A stretch of 64,000 nt of DNA from Ruminiclostridium cellobioparum DSM 1351 = ATCC 15832 (GTDB lineage Bacteria; Bacillota; Clostridia; Acetivibrionales; DSM-1351): NCBI RefSeq assembly GCF_000621505.1, contig NZ_JHYD01000025.1:1-64000 (forward strand). Reading direction: 5' to 3'. How positions within the stretch are numbered: position 1 is the first letter of the stretch; each line of letters starts with the position of its first letter. The translations under genes were made by a program, and so were the position numbers. Shown here piece after piece: positions 37,409 to 46,055 of the stretch. The notes below the pieces were generated by a model that was given only the letters and a program-made list of their open reading frames with translations, was not told the origin of the DNA and did no database searches.

Positions 37409-39034
37409 CTAAATAGTCGGCTCATCCGGATCAACAATACACTCCAGCAAATAAGTACTGTCATCTGCCAGAAATCTGTCCAATGCCGCGTTTATCTGGG
37501 AATCAGCCGTGATCTTTTCAGCCTGGAAGCCATAGGCTTCGGCCAGTTTTACAAAATCAGGATTGTCATTCATGAACACCTGGGAATATCTCCTGTTATA
37601 TTTGTTTTTCTGTATCTCGCGTACCATCCCAAGCCTCGAATTATTCAAAATCAGTATTTTGATACCTATTTTACTTTGCTTTATGGTCCCCATTTCAGGC
37701 ATTGACATCTGGAAACTGCCGTCACCGCCGACGATAACCACTGTACTGTCCGGGCTGCCCAGCTTTGCACCTATTGCAGCCGGCAAACCGTACCCCATTG
37801 TTCCCAGACCGCCGGAGGTTATAAATGCTCCGGGCCTTTTAGCGGTGAAATTATTTGCAGCCCATATCTGGTTCTGTCCCACCTCTGTCGCAAGGATGGC
37901 CGAAGTATCGAGCCTTTCTGAGAGCAGGCTTATTACCAGCCTCGGATTGACAGTATCCTTGTCACCGGCTTTGGGCTTCTCAAGCTTTTCCGCCTTGACT
38001 CTCTTCACTTCCTTCACCCAATCGGAGGTATCTCCGGGTTGTATCACACTGCTGAGAGCTTCCAGGATGAGTTTTGCATCTCCTACCACCGGAATGGCAG
38101 TACTTACATTTTTTCCAATCTCGGCAGGATCAATATCTATATGAATTATTTTAGCCTTCTCGGCAATTTTTTCAGCTGTACCCAAAGCGCGGTCCCCCAC
38201 TCTGGCACCTATCAATATAAGCAGATCGGTTCTGTTTACTGCGTAATTTGCGGCAAACACCCCATGGGACCCCAGCATTCCCAGGTTCAGCGGATGATCT
38301 CCCTCTATGGCCCCTATCCCCATAAGTGTTGTTACCACCGGTATACCGCACTTTTCAGCAAAAGAGGTCATTATATCTGTGGCTTCTGCAGTCACAACAC
38401 CGCCGCCGGCACAAATAACCGGTGTTTTGGATTTTGAGATTGCTTCGGCAATTCTTTTTATCTGCTGGGGATGTCCCTTGTAATTTGGTTTATAGCCTTT
38501 TATTTCCACTATTTCCGGATAGTTAAAATCCAGCTTTTGTGTCTGTATATCCACCGGAACATCGATTACCACCGGTCCGGGCCTTCCTGTTGAAGCTATG
38601 TGAAAGGCTTCTTTAATAATCCTCGGCAGCTCCCGTACATCCTTTACGAGATAGTTGTGCTTGCAGAAGGGTGCTGTTGCTCCCGTTGTATCAACCTCCT
38701 GAAAAACATCCCTTCCGATCAGTTCCAGGGATACCTGCCCTGTGATAGCAACCATGGGTATGGAGTCGGAATATGCGGTGGCTATTCCCGTTATCAGATT
38801 CGTGGCCCCGGGCCCTGAGGTTGCCACACAGACACCGGGCTTGCCTGTAACCCTTGCAAACCCGCTGGCAGAATGAGCAGCACCCTGTTCATTTCTGGTC
38901 AGCACATGTGTTATTTCCGAATCCAGCAGAGCATCATAAAATGGACAGATTGCTGCTCCCGGATAACCAAATATTATATTTATTCCTTCAAGTTCCAATG
39001 CTTTTACCATAGCCTGTGCACCTGTCAGCTTCAT
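37409..39034 (-). CDS. ilvB: acetolactate synthase, catalytic large subunit
   Basis: 541 residues from the ATG at 39032-39034, which has AAGGAGG 8 nt upstream. ThDP-dependent enzyme making acetolactate or acetohydroxybutyrate. The three domains are visible: N-terminal pyrimidine-binding with catalytic Glu (FGYPGAAICPFYDAL, RNEQGAAHSASGFAR), a central FAD domain, and the C-terminal pyrophosphate-binding motif GDGSFQMSMPEMGT...NNSRLGMV. It is the first gene of the operon, 140 nt after the terminator of a T-box leader. Confidence 0.97.
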   Translation of the reverse strand: MKLTGAQAMVKALELEGINIIFGYPGAAICPFYDALLDSEITHVLTRNEQGAAHSASGFARVTGKPGVCVATSGPGATNLITGIATAYSDSIPMVAITGQVSLELIGRDVFQEVDTTGATAPFCKHNYLVKDVRELPRIIKEAFHIASTGRPGPVVIDVPVDIQTQKLDFNYPEIVEIKGYKPNYKGHPQQIKRIAEAISKSKTPVICAGGGVVTAEATDIMTSFAEKCGIPVVTTLMGIGAIEGDHPLNLGMLGSHGVFAANYAVNRTDLLILIGARVGDRALGTAEKIAEKAKIIHIDIDPAEIGKNVSTAIPVVGDAKLILEALSSVIQPGDTSDWVKEVKRVKAEKLEKPKAGDKDTVNPRLVISLLSERLDTSAILATEVGQNQIWAANNFTAKRPGAFITSGGLGTMGYGLPAAIGAKLGSPDSTVVIVGGDGSFQMSMPEMGTIKQSKIGIKILILNNSRLGMVREIQKNKYNRRYSQVFMNDNPDFVKLAEAYGFQAEKITADSQINAALDRFLADDSTYLLECIVDPDEPTI

Positions 39035-39174
39035 TCCCGGTCCTCCTTCTATTAATACTTCTTTCATTATTACCCAAAGTTACCCAAAGTTACTCCCAAC
39101 ACACCACCCGGTATCAATATTTGATCCCGGCCAACCCCCGGAATGATGTTATGGCGATTTTAAAATGAGATTTA

Positions 39175-39475
39175 GATATAAAAATACCCTCGGCTCTGCA
39201 ATATGCAGGGACGAGGGATAATTCCTCCGTGGTACCACCCTGATTTAATGCAATCTATAAAAAGACTGCACTCTCAGTGGACATCTCCGGCGCGCGCCTG
39301 TGTCCGGGCTATATCGTAGCCGCCGCTGCCGCCTACCGTGATAAAATATCATTTTGGCAGCAGTCCTCCGGAACGAGTTATACATGTACCTGTCGTATCA
39401 GCTCGCACCATCCGCTGACTCTCTGACCCGAATTCAATACATCTTACTTCCTTCATCGATCAATTAATTTAATTG
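39175..39475 (-). ncRNA. T-box leader riboswitch, leucine-type
   Basis: On the minus strand the T-box sequence AGGGTGGTACCACGG lies at about 39227-39241, where uncharged tRNA ends pair. It is followed by a terminator: CCCTCG/CGAGGG (39212-39217 with 39187-39192), then TATTTTTAT. Stem I at the 5' end has the GGAAGTAAGA (AGTA/GA) motif near 39445. On its 3' side is a GTATAACTCG loop, where CTC (Leu) is the best placed specifier codon. T-boxes sense uncharged tRNA and prevent termination; leucine starvation would raise ilvBNC. The specifier reading is inference. Confidence 0.92.
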
Positions 39476-39530
39476 TCTCTTTTCAGTCCATAAAAAACTT
39501 GAAAAAGCTGTAAATCCTATATTTGAAATA

Positions 39531-39559
39531 ATTATAGCATCTATTTTTTTTACCGTCAA
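39531..39559 (-). promoter_or_regulatory. ilv operon promoter
   Basis: TTGACG (39554-39559), 17 bp, TATAAT (39531-39536) on the minus strand. The start would be near 39524, giving a leader of about 490 nt that includes the whole T-box. Confidence 0.8.
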
Positions 39560-39697
39560 CAACACACCCTTAATGTTTTCTGACCAGTTTCAAGTACCTT
39601 TTTCATGTTTTATATCATATTGCTATAAATTATTTTGAAGTTTTTCTTTTCTTACACTCTCTTACATTATAATATATATTTCATTTGCAATTTTCAC

Positions 39698-39725
39698 TAA
39701 TATATCAGCCCTGTTTTGCCGATAT
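39698..39725 (+). promoter_or_regulatory. SigD-like (flagellar sigma) promoter for the repeat protein
   Basis: TAAT (39698-39701), 16 bp, GCCGATAT (39718-39725). This closely fits the SigD consensus TAAA-N15-GCCGATAT. It leaves a leader of about 70 nt before the ATG. No good SigA promoter is seen in 39560-39800. Based on consensus only. Confidence 0.5.
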
Positions 39726-39800
39726 AACTAAGGAAAATGTCAGTAACCATGACTTTTTTATCTACAAAAGCGTAATTTCTGAAAAGGAGACCAATATCTA

Positions 39801-42800
39801 ATGAAACGAATTCTATCAATCATTATGGTTATAGCATTGGTGCTTGCAAACCTATCTCTGAACGTTCAGAAGGTATTTGCTGCGTCCCCCGCTCCTGCGG
39901 CAGGCAATATAATCATAACCAACAATCTCACAGGAAAATCGGATACTATTTACATATTCGGACTTGATCCCGGTACTTTGGTCAAAGTATATACGGCCTC
40001 AACCGGAAATAAGATCCTGACCTATGGAACGGTCTCTAAGAGCAAGTCCGAGATTACCTTATCAGTTCCTCAAATCGGTACTGACGAGGGAAGTCTTTAT
40101 ATATCGGTAATTGAAAAGGGAAATACCGAAAGCGGCAGGACAAAAGCCGACTACCCTGCCGAGCCAAGGTCCGGTGCTATCGATCCTAAAGCCGTGACAA
40201 TAACAAATAACGCTCAAAAATCAGACGTTATTTATGTCTCAGGGCTTACCCCAAGAGATGTAATTAAAGTCTACAGTGCAGAGACCGGAGGAAAACTGCT
40301 GGGCAGTAAAACTGTTTCCACATCAGGTTCCGATGTCACAATAACAGTACCTCAGGTTGGCAGTGCAGAAGGCTCTGTATATGTAACAGTAACAAGCAAA
40401 GGCTATCTGGAAAGTAAAAGAACAGAAGTCCCTTTTAAAGCCGAGCCGGCCTCAGCACCTCTTGATCCTGACAACATAGTAATAAACAATAACGCTAAAA
40501 GTGCCGACACCGTTTATATCCCCGGCCTCAGCGCCGGCGATGTCGTAAAAATATATAACGACAGCGGCAAGGTTCTGGCAACTAAAACTGTGGGTTCCTC
40601 AGCCTACGATGCAACAATATCCGTGCCTCAGCTTGGTGTTGACGCAGGAATTGTATACATTACCGTCACAAGCAAGGAGCTTGCTGAAAGTTCGTCGGTA
40701 CCAGTAGAATTTGAAGGTGAGCTGGCTTCCGAAAAACCGAATTCAGGATTTATCACCGTTACCAACAACTCGGGAAAAGCTGACACGGTATACGTTACCG
40801 GACTGTCCCCAAGCGATGTTGTAAAGGTATACAATAAAGAAACCAAAGGTAGTTTGCTTGGCCAGGCAACAGTAACTTCCTCAGGAAATGAAGCCACAGT
40901 ATCAATACCTCAGTTGGGTTCTTCCTCAGGTGTAGTTTATGTAACTGTTACCAATGCCGGAAGGAATGAGAGCCAAAGAGTCAAAATCAGCTACTCGCAG
41001 GAAGGCTCTTCTACAGATATAGCTCCGTCCAATATAACTGTCACCAACAATGTGGGCAAAGCCGATACCGTATATGTTTCCGGCCTTGTAAGCGGCGATG
41101 TGGTCAAGGTGTATGATGCAGAATACACAGGAAATCTGCTGGGAAGTGCAACGGTTGCCAAATCAGCTACCGATGTCACCATATCAATTTCACAGCTTGG
41201 AACTGATAGTGGTTCGGTTTACGTATCCATTACAACCTCGGGGAAACTGGAAAGCTCCAGAGTCCCGGCAGAGTACCTTGCAGAGTCAAAATCCAATTCG
41301 CTGGATTCAAACTCGGTAACTGTAACCAATAATTCCGGAGCGGCTGACACAATATATGTCACCGGTTTAACAGAGGGTACCTTGATCAAGGTTTACAATG
41401 CGCCAGCCTCAGGATCTCTGTTGGGTTCTGCGACGGTTGCAACCTCAAAGACCGATGCGACAGTGACTATTTCACAGCTTGGTATTGCCGGAGGCTCGGT
41501 TTATTTAACGATCACCCAGCCCGGTGCCCAGGAAAGCGGCAGGACGAAAATCGATTACAGTGCCGAAGGAACTTCGACAGAGCCAAATATTAACAATATT
41601 TCAATATCAAACAATGTTGGAAAAGCAGATACTATATATGTAAGCAACCTTACTCCGGGAGATATTGTAAGAATCTATAACGCACCTTCGCAGGGCAACA
41701 TCATCGGAACTGCCACTGTAGCAAGCTCAGCGGCAGATGTTACGGTAAGCATAGCACAGCTTGGCACAGCAGCAGGCAGTGTATATGTAACCGTAACCAG
41801 CACCGGAAAAGCTGAAAGCAAAAGAACCAAAGCAGACTACAAGGCAGAGAGTGTCTATGTCGATGTGGATTCCTCCAACATCACTGTGACAAACAATGCA
41901 GGCAAAGCCGACACTGTTTACTTTACAAGATTATCCGCAGGAGATGTGGTAAAAGTATATGATTCCCTGCAGGGAGGTACACTTCTGGGATCAGCAACGG
42001 TAGCAGCCGGATCAACCGATACTACTGTCAGCATTCCGCAGTTGGGCAAGGGTGCCGGAAGCGTATTTGTAACCGTATCCAGCACCGATAAATCGGAAAG
42101 TGCCAGAAAAGAAGTGACTTACACCGGAGAAGCTTCATCTGTTGATTTGAGTGAATCTCAAATAGTTGTTACAAATAATATATCGGGTACACCTGATACC
42201 ATCTATGTCTCAGGCTTGAGTCCCGAAGATGTTGTCAAGGCCTACAGTGCCCAGAATCAGGGAATCCTCCTGGGAAGTGCAACAGTTCCTGCAGCAGGTA
42301 CAGATGCTACTATAACCGTAACACAGCTTGGATCTGCCAAGGGCTCTGTTTATATAACTGTAACAAGCTCAGGCAAGCTGGAAAGCAACAGGACCAAAGC
42401 GGATTATTCCGACGAGGGTAAATCTACTGAGCCTGATAGTAATAACATTACTATAAATAATAATTCGGGTGCTGCCGATACTGTCAGAGTCACCGGCCTG
42501 ACAGCAGGAGATGTGGTCAGGGTTTATTCCGCCGAAACAGGAGGAAACCTGCTCGGTTCGGCAACCGTGACAACCTATAGCTCTGAAGCCACAGTAACAA
42601 TAACACAGCTGGGTACCGCAGCCGGTAAAGTATATGTCACGGTTGCAGGCACAAACAAGGCTGAGAGTAAGAGAATTACCGCCGACTACGATGCCGAGCC
42701 TGTTTCAGGCAAACTGGACAGTTCCCGCATCACAGTTACTAATAATGCCGGTTCTGCCGATACCGTAAGGGTTACAGGTCTGACACCGGGCGACGTGGTT

Positions 42801-44954
42801 AAAGTGTACTCCCTGTCTTCAGGCGGCAACCTGTTGGGTTCAGCCACAGTAGCGGCTTCAAGTACTGAAGCAACTGTGGAGATAGCACAGCTGGGCACTG
42901 CCGAAGGTAAAGTATATGTGACTGTAACAAGTGTGAATAAAGCTGAAGGAGAGAGAACAGACGCGGCATACAAGGCCGAGGAAGCCTCCACTTCTCCCGA
43001 TCCTGCAAAAGTGTCGGTTGCCAACAATTACGGTATAGCCAGTACAATAACAGTAGGCGGATTAAAGGATAATGATGTTGTAAGCATATACAGCGCTGAA
43101 TCAGGCGGAACCCTGCTGGGTAAAGGGACTGTAGCCACCTACAATTCAGAGGTCACCATATCGGTTTCACAATTGAGCGATACCGGAGGAGATGTTTATA
43201 TCACGGTAACCACTCCCGGAAAGCTGGAAAGTAATAGAGCCAAGGTCACCTATGAGGCGAAGGCGGCATCAACTCCTCCTGATGCATCCAATGTAGAAAT
43301 ATACAATAATGTTGGCTTTGCCGATACCATAACCGTATTCGGAATGGAACCCAATGCAGTAATCAAAGTATACACCCAGGCTACCGGCGGTAATCCTATC
43401 GGCACTGCTACAGTTCCGGCCGACAGTACCGAGGCTACTATTTCAATAACTCAGCTGGGCGTAAACGACGGAGTTGTTTATATTTCGGTAACGACCAAAG
43501 GAAAAACCGAGAGCGGCAGAGCCGCCATCTCCTACACAAAGGAGAGCGCTTCGGAGCCCCTTGCTGCCGGCAATGTCAAAATAACAAATAATTCCGGCAT
43601 GTCGGACACAATAGTCGTTACCGGGCTTCTGGCATATGATACCATTAAGATTTACAATTCCGAAACCGACGGTACGAGACTTGCAACGGCAGTTGCAGAT
43701 GAGAATACTCTGGCGGCTGCGGCCAATATATCACAGCTGGGTACCGGTGCAGGTAAGATTTATATTACCGTTACCAACTACGGCAGGAGTGAAAGTGCCA
43801 GAACCGCAGTGGAATACGAGGCCGAATCGACGGCACCTCTGGCATCCAACATATTCATTGTGAATAATGCTGGTATAGCCGATACAATAACTGTGAAGGG
43901 ATTAAATGATACCGATGTTGTCAAGGTATATGATGCCGCTTCCAACGGAAACCTCATAGGCGCCGCCACGGTTCCTCCCGGAAGCAGTATGGCAACCATG
44001 TCGGTGACACAGCTTACCTCAGCAGCAGGAAAAGTTTATGTATCAGTGACAAATTACGGCAGGGCAGAAAGCAGTCTGACAAAAGCCGAATATATATCCG
44101 AAACAAGCACTATGGCACCATATATCGGAGATATTTACATAGTTAATAATGTAGACATTAATGATACTATTACCGTATATAATCTGTTATCCGGTGACGT
44201 TGTAAAGGTTTATGACAGTGCTGTCGGCGGAAACCTGCTGGGTAATGCGTCGGTTGCCAATAATAAGACCGAAGCAACGGTATCTGTTGAGGACCTCGGC
44301 TCGGCTGCCGGGACTGTATATGTCTCAGTTATTACAAAGGGTAAGACTGAAAGCGTCAGAACAGAGGCGGGTTATGTTGCTGAGAGCAGGTCAACCGCAC
44401 CGTATGCAGGCAATATTTACATAACAAATAATGTGACTTTGTCGGATATAATCCAGGTATCGGGTCTGACAGCCGGTGACAAGGTCAAGGTTTATGATTC
44501 GGAATCCGGCGGAGAGCTTCTGGGATCGGCAACAGCCTCTTCCGGAAGTGATCAGGTAAAAATCACAGTTAAGCAGTTGGGTGAGTCGGCAGGCAGTGTA
44601 TATGTTTCAGTAACTTCAAAGGGTAAGACAGAGAGTAAGAGAACCGAAGCCGAATACGTTTCGGAGCAGACAACCAATGAACCCTACGCAGGTTACATAA
44701 GCGTAAGCAATAATCCAACCGGTACTTCGGATACGGTAACCGTAACAAACCTTAACGGCGGAGATATTATCAATGTTTACTCTGCTGCTGCAGGCGGAAG
44801 CCTTCTCGGTTCAGCCACCGTAGCCTCGGGCAGCACAACGGGAACCGTTGTAATCTCCCAGCTGGGAACAGCCTCAGGCAGTGTGTATATCAGTATTACC
44901 AGCGCAGGAAAGGCTGAAAGCAACAGAACCAAAGCTGATTATCCGGCTGAGTAA
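39801..44954 (+). CDS. giant secreted protein of 18 tandem beta-rich repeats
   Basis: 1717 residues. A typical signal peptide (MKRILSIIMVIALVLANLSL, then VQKVFA) is probably cut after Ala27. The rest is 18 repeats of 91-95 residues with the pattern ITVTNN.G.ADTVYVxGL, GDVVKVY, GxLLGSATV, ATVxIxQLG, GxVYVTVTS, GKxESxRTKAxY. Alternating hydrophobic residues suggest small all-beta, Ig-like modules. There is no LPXTG, SLH, cohesin/dockerin, choline-binding or transmembrane segment: the protein stops at the end of repeat 18. It is probably a cell-surface or released fibre or adhesin; function unknown. The ribosome-binding site AAGGAG lies 11 nt upstream. A terminator follows and a SigD-like promoter precedes it. 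Confidence 0.9.
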   Translation: MKRILSIIMVIALVLANLSLNVQKVFAASPAPAAGNIIITNNLTGKSDTIYIFGLDPGTLVKVYTASTGNKILTYGTVSKSKSEITLSVPQIGTDEGSLYISVIEKGNTESGRTKADYPAEPRSGAIDPKAVTITNNAQKSDVIYVSGLTPRDVIKVYSAETGGKLLGSKTVSTSGSDVTITVPQVGSAEGSVYVTVTSKGYLESKRTEVPFKAEPASAPLDPDNIVINNNAKSADTVYIPGLSAGDVVKIYNDSGKVLATKTVGSSAYDATISVPQLGVDAGIVYITVTSKELAESSSVPVEFEGELASEKPNSGFITVTNNSGKADTVYVTGLSPSDVVKVYNKETKGSLLGQATVTSSGNEATVSIPQLGSSSGVVYVTVTNAGRNESQRVKISYSQEGSSTDIAPSNITVTNNVGKADTVYVSGLVSGDVVKVYDAEYTGNLLGSATVAKSATDVTISISQLGTDSGSVYVSITTSGKLESSRVPAEYLAESKSNSLDSNSVTVTNNSGAADTIYVTGLTEGTLIKVYNAPASGSLLGSATVATSKTDATVTISQLGIAGGSVYLTITQPGAQESGRTKIDYSAEGTSTEPNINNISISNNVGKADTIYVSNLTPGDIVRIYNAPSQGNIIGTATVASSAADVTVSIAQLGTAAGSVYVTVTSTGKAESKRTKADYKAESVYVDVDSSNITVTNNAGKADTVYFTRLSAGDVVKVYDSLQGGTLLGSATVAAGSTDTTVSIPQLGKGAGSVFVTVSSTDKSESARKEVTYTGEASSVDLSESQIVVTNNISGTPDTIYVSGLSPEDVVKAYSAQNQGILLGSATVPAAGTDATITVTQLGSAKGSVYITVTSSGKLESNRTKADYSDEGKSTEPDSNNITINNNSGAADTVRVTGLTAGDVVRVYSAETGGNLLGSATVTTYSSEATVTITQLGTAAGKVYVTVAGTNKAESKRITADYDAEPVSGKLDSSRITVTNNAGSADTVRVTGLTPGDVVKVYSLSSGGNLLGSATVAASSTEATVEIAQLGTAEGKVYVTVTSVNKAEGERTDAAYKAEEASTSPDPAKVSVANNYGIASTITVGGLKDNDVVSIYSAESGGTLLGKGTVATYNSEVTISVSQLSDTGGDVYITVTTPGKLESNRAKVTYEAKAASTPPDASNVEIYNNVGFADTITVFGMEPNAVIKVYTQATGGNPIGTATVPADSTEATISITQLGVNDGVVYISVTTKGKTESGRAAISYTKESASEPLAAGNVKITNNSGMSDTIVVTGLLAYDTIKIYNSETDGTRLATAVADENTLAAAANISQLGTGAGKIYITVTNYGRSESARTAVEYEAESTAPLASNIFIVNNAGIADTITVKGLNDTDVVKVYDAASNGNLIGAATVPPGSSMATMSVTQLTSAAGKVYVSVTNYGRAESSLTKAEYISETSTMAPYIGDIYIVNNVDINDTITVYNLLSGDVVKVYDSAVGGNLLGNASVANNKTEATVSVEDLGSAAGTVYVSVITKGKTESVRTEAGYVAESRSTAPYAGNIYITNNVTLSDIIQVSGLTAGDKVKVYDSESGGELLGSATASSGSDQVKITVKQLGESAGSVYVSVTSKGKTESKRTEAEYVSEQTTNEPYAGYISVSNNPTGTSDTVTVTNLNGGDIINVYSAAAGGSLLGSATVASGSTTGTVVISQLGTASGSVYISITSAGKAESNRTKADYPAE
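39906..44951 (+). repeat. 18 coding tandem repeats of about 280 bp
   Basis: Repeats begin at each (I/V)xNN block, the first at residue 36 and the last at the motif YISVSNN. Protein motifs are strongly kept, but codons differ between copies: LLGSAT is written ctgctgggaagtgca, ctgttgggttctgcg, cttctgggatcagca and ctgctcggttcggca. The copies are therefore old and not recently homogenised. Repeats 1-11 mostly read DTVYV, while 12-18 often read DTITV, suggesting two sub-blocks. Confidence 0.9.
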
Positions 44955-44992
44955 GACCGGAGTTTGTTTTAATTAATATGCATAAAGACACA

Positions 44993-45035
44993 AAAAGCGT
45001 TTCAAACCCTTTGTCGGTTTGAAACGCTTTTGTTT
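44993..45035 (+). terminator. bidirectional terminator
   Basis: AAAAGCGTTTCAAACC (44993-45008) pairs perfectly with GGTTTGAAACGCTTTT (45016-45031) around a 7-nt loop, flanked by A and T runs. It separates the convergent repeat-protein and thioredoxin-like genes. Confidence 0.93.
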
Positions 45036-45045
45036 TATTATCTGT

Positions 45046-45402
45046 CTACATACTCAGTATTTCAAAAAACTGTCCTTCACTGATATAGTTTGATTCCCTG
45101 TAAAGAACTCCCTCTTTGTAGAATCTCACGTACGGGATGGTATCATTCCCCAGCCGGTTTTCCTTGAAATTTCTGAACTCATCAAAGAAGTCCGTTTTAT
45201 TGTATTCCAGTTCATATATATCAATGTCTTCCCTGGTGTCATGCCCATAAAGCCAGCCTCTCATATCATGCCATTGGGGGCACCAGTCCTGGGTAAGAAT
45301 AATAACAACCCTGGGCTTTGAAGTAAGTATATCATTTCCGAATTCTCCGGTTTCAATTGCCCTCACGGCCTGTTCCCTTGTAATAAGCTTCCTGTTTATC
45401 AT
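45046..45402 (-). CDS. thioredoxin-fold protein with a single cysteine
   Basis: 118 residues. The VVIILTQDWCPQWHDMRGWL segment sits where thioredoxins have WCGPC, but the second Cys is replaced (WCPQW). The later TIPYVRFYKEG strand with its cis-Pro-like TIPYV resembles thioredoxin. It is cytoplasmic with no signal peptide. It may act as a monothiol protein or a non-redox adaptor. I do not recognise a named family. The ribosome-binding site is weak (AGGATGG). Confidence 0.6.
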   Translation of the reverse strand: MINRKLITREQAVRAIETGEFGNDILTSKPRVVIILTQDWCPQWHDMRGWLYGHDTREDIDIYELEYNKTDFFDEFRNFKENRLGNDTIPYVRFYKEGVLYRESNYISEGQFFEILSM

Positions 45403-45494
45403 AAGTATACCATCCTGTCCATGCGGTTTTTATTTTATATTTCTTTATAGGTAATGTATTTATACCCTCTTTATTCATGCAATATACTTTATCT

Positions 45495-45953
45495 TTACTT
45501 TTGTCTCAATTCCACAAAAAACTTTTTGAGTAATTCTGTACACTGTTCGTGAAGCAGTCCTATAACCACATCGACTCTGTGATTGAACCGGGGAATTCTG
45601 AAAAGGTCCACCACAGAACCTGCCGCCCCTGCCCTGTTGTCCATGGCACCTATATAGAGAGTTCTGATTCTGGACTGAATGACAGCTCCTGCACACATTG
45701 GGCAGGGCTCCAGTGTTACATACATATCACAGCCATCCAGCCTCCATGTGCCAAGTTTTTTTGCCGCTTTTTTTATGGCTTCTATTTCGGCATGTGAAGT
45801 TACATCAAGCCGGGCTTCCTTTTTATTATGCCCTCTTGATATTATCACTCCGTCCTTGACGATGACCGCTCCAACGGCAGCCTCACCTTTTGAAAAAGCC
45901 AATTCGGCCTGTCTTAATGCCTTAAGCATGAATTGTTCGTTTCTGGTATACAT
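45495..45953 (-). CDS. tadA: tRNA-specific adenosine deaminase
   Basis: 152 residues. It deaminates A34 of tRNA-Arg(ACG) to inosine. It has the zinc site of the cytidine deaminase fold: SHAEIEAIKKA (His ligand plus catalytic Glu) and EPCPMCAGAVIQSRI (two Cys ligands). Length and the GAAGSVVDLF region match bacterial TadA. The ATG has AAGG upstream. It is followed by the single-cysteine thioredoxin-like gene about 90 bp away. Confidence 0.95.
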   Translation of the reverse strand: MYTRNEQFMLKALRQAELAFSKGEAAVGAVIVKDGVIISRGHNKKEARLDVTSHAEIEAIKKAAKKLGTWRLDGCDMYVTLEPCPMCAGAVIQSRIRTLYIGAMDNRAGAAGSVVDLFRIPRFNHRVDVVIGLLHEQCTELLKKFFVELRQK

Positions 45954-46055
45954 AGTGGAACCTTTCTATGTTGTTTATTGATATATTACCCTCTGTTGAC
46001 AATTTACAACACGCCTCACGTGGGCTATTTTGCCGCTTTTCTACGAAGTTTTTTT

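Noticed and set aside
39906-44951. Possible CRISPR or non-coding tandem repeat
   Set aside because: The period is about 280 bp, the frame is open throughout, and the repeats keep protein rather than DNA sequence.
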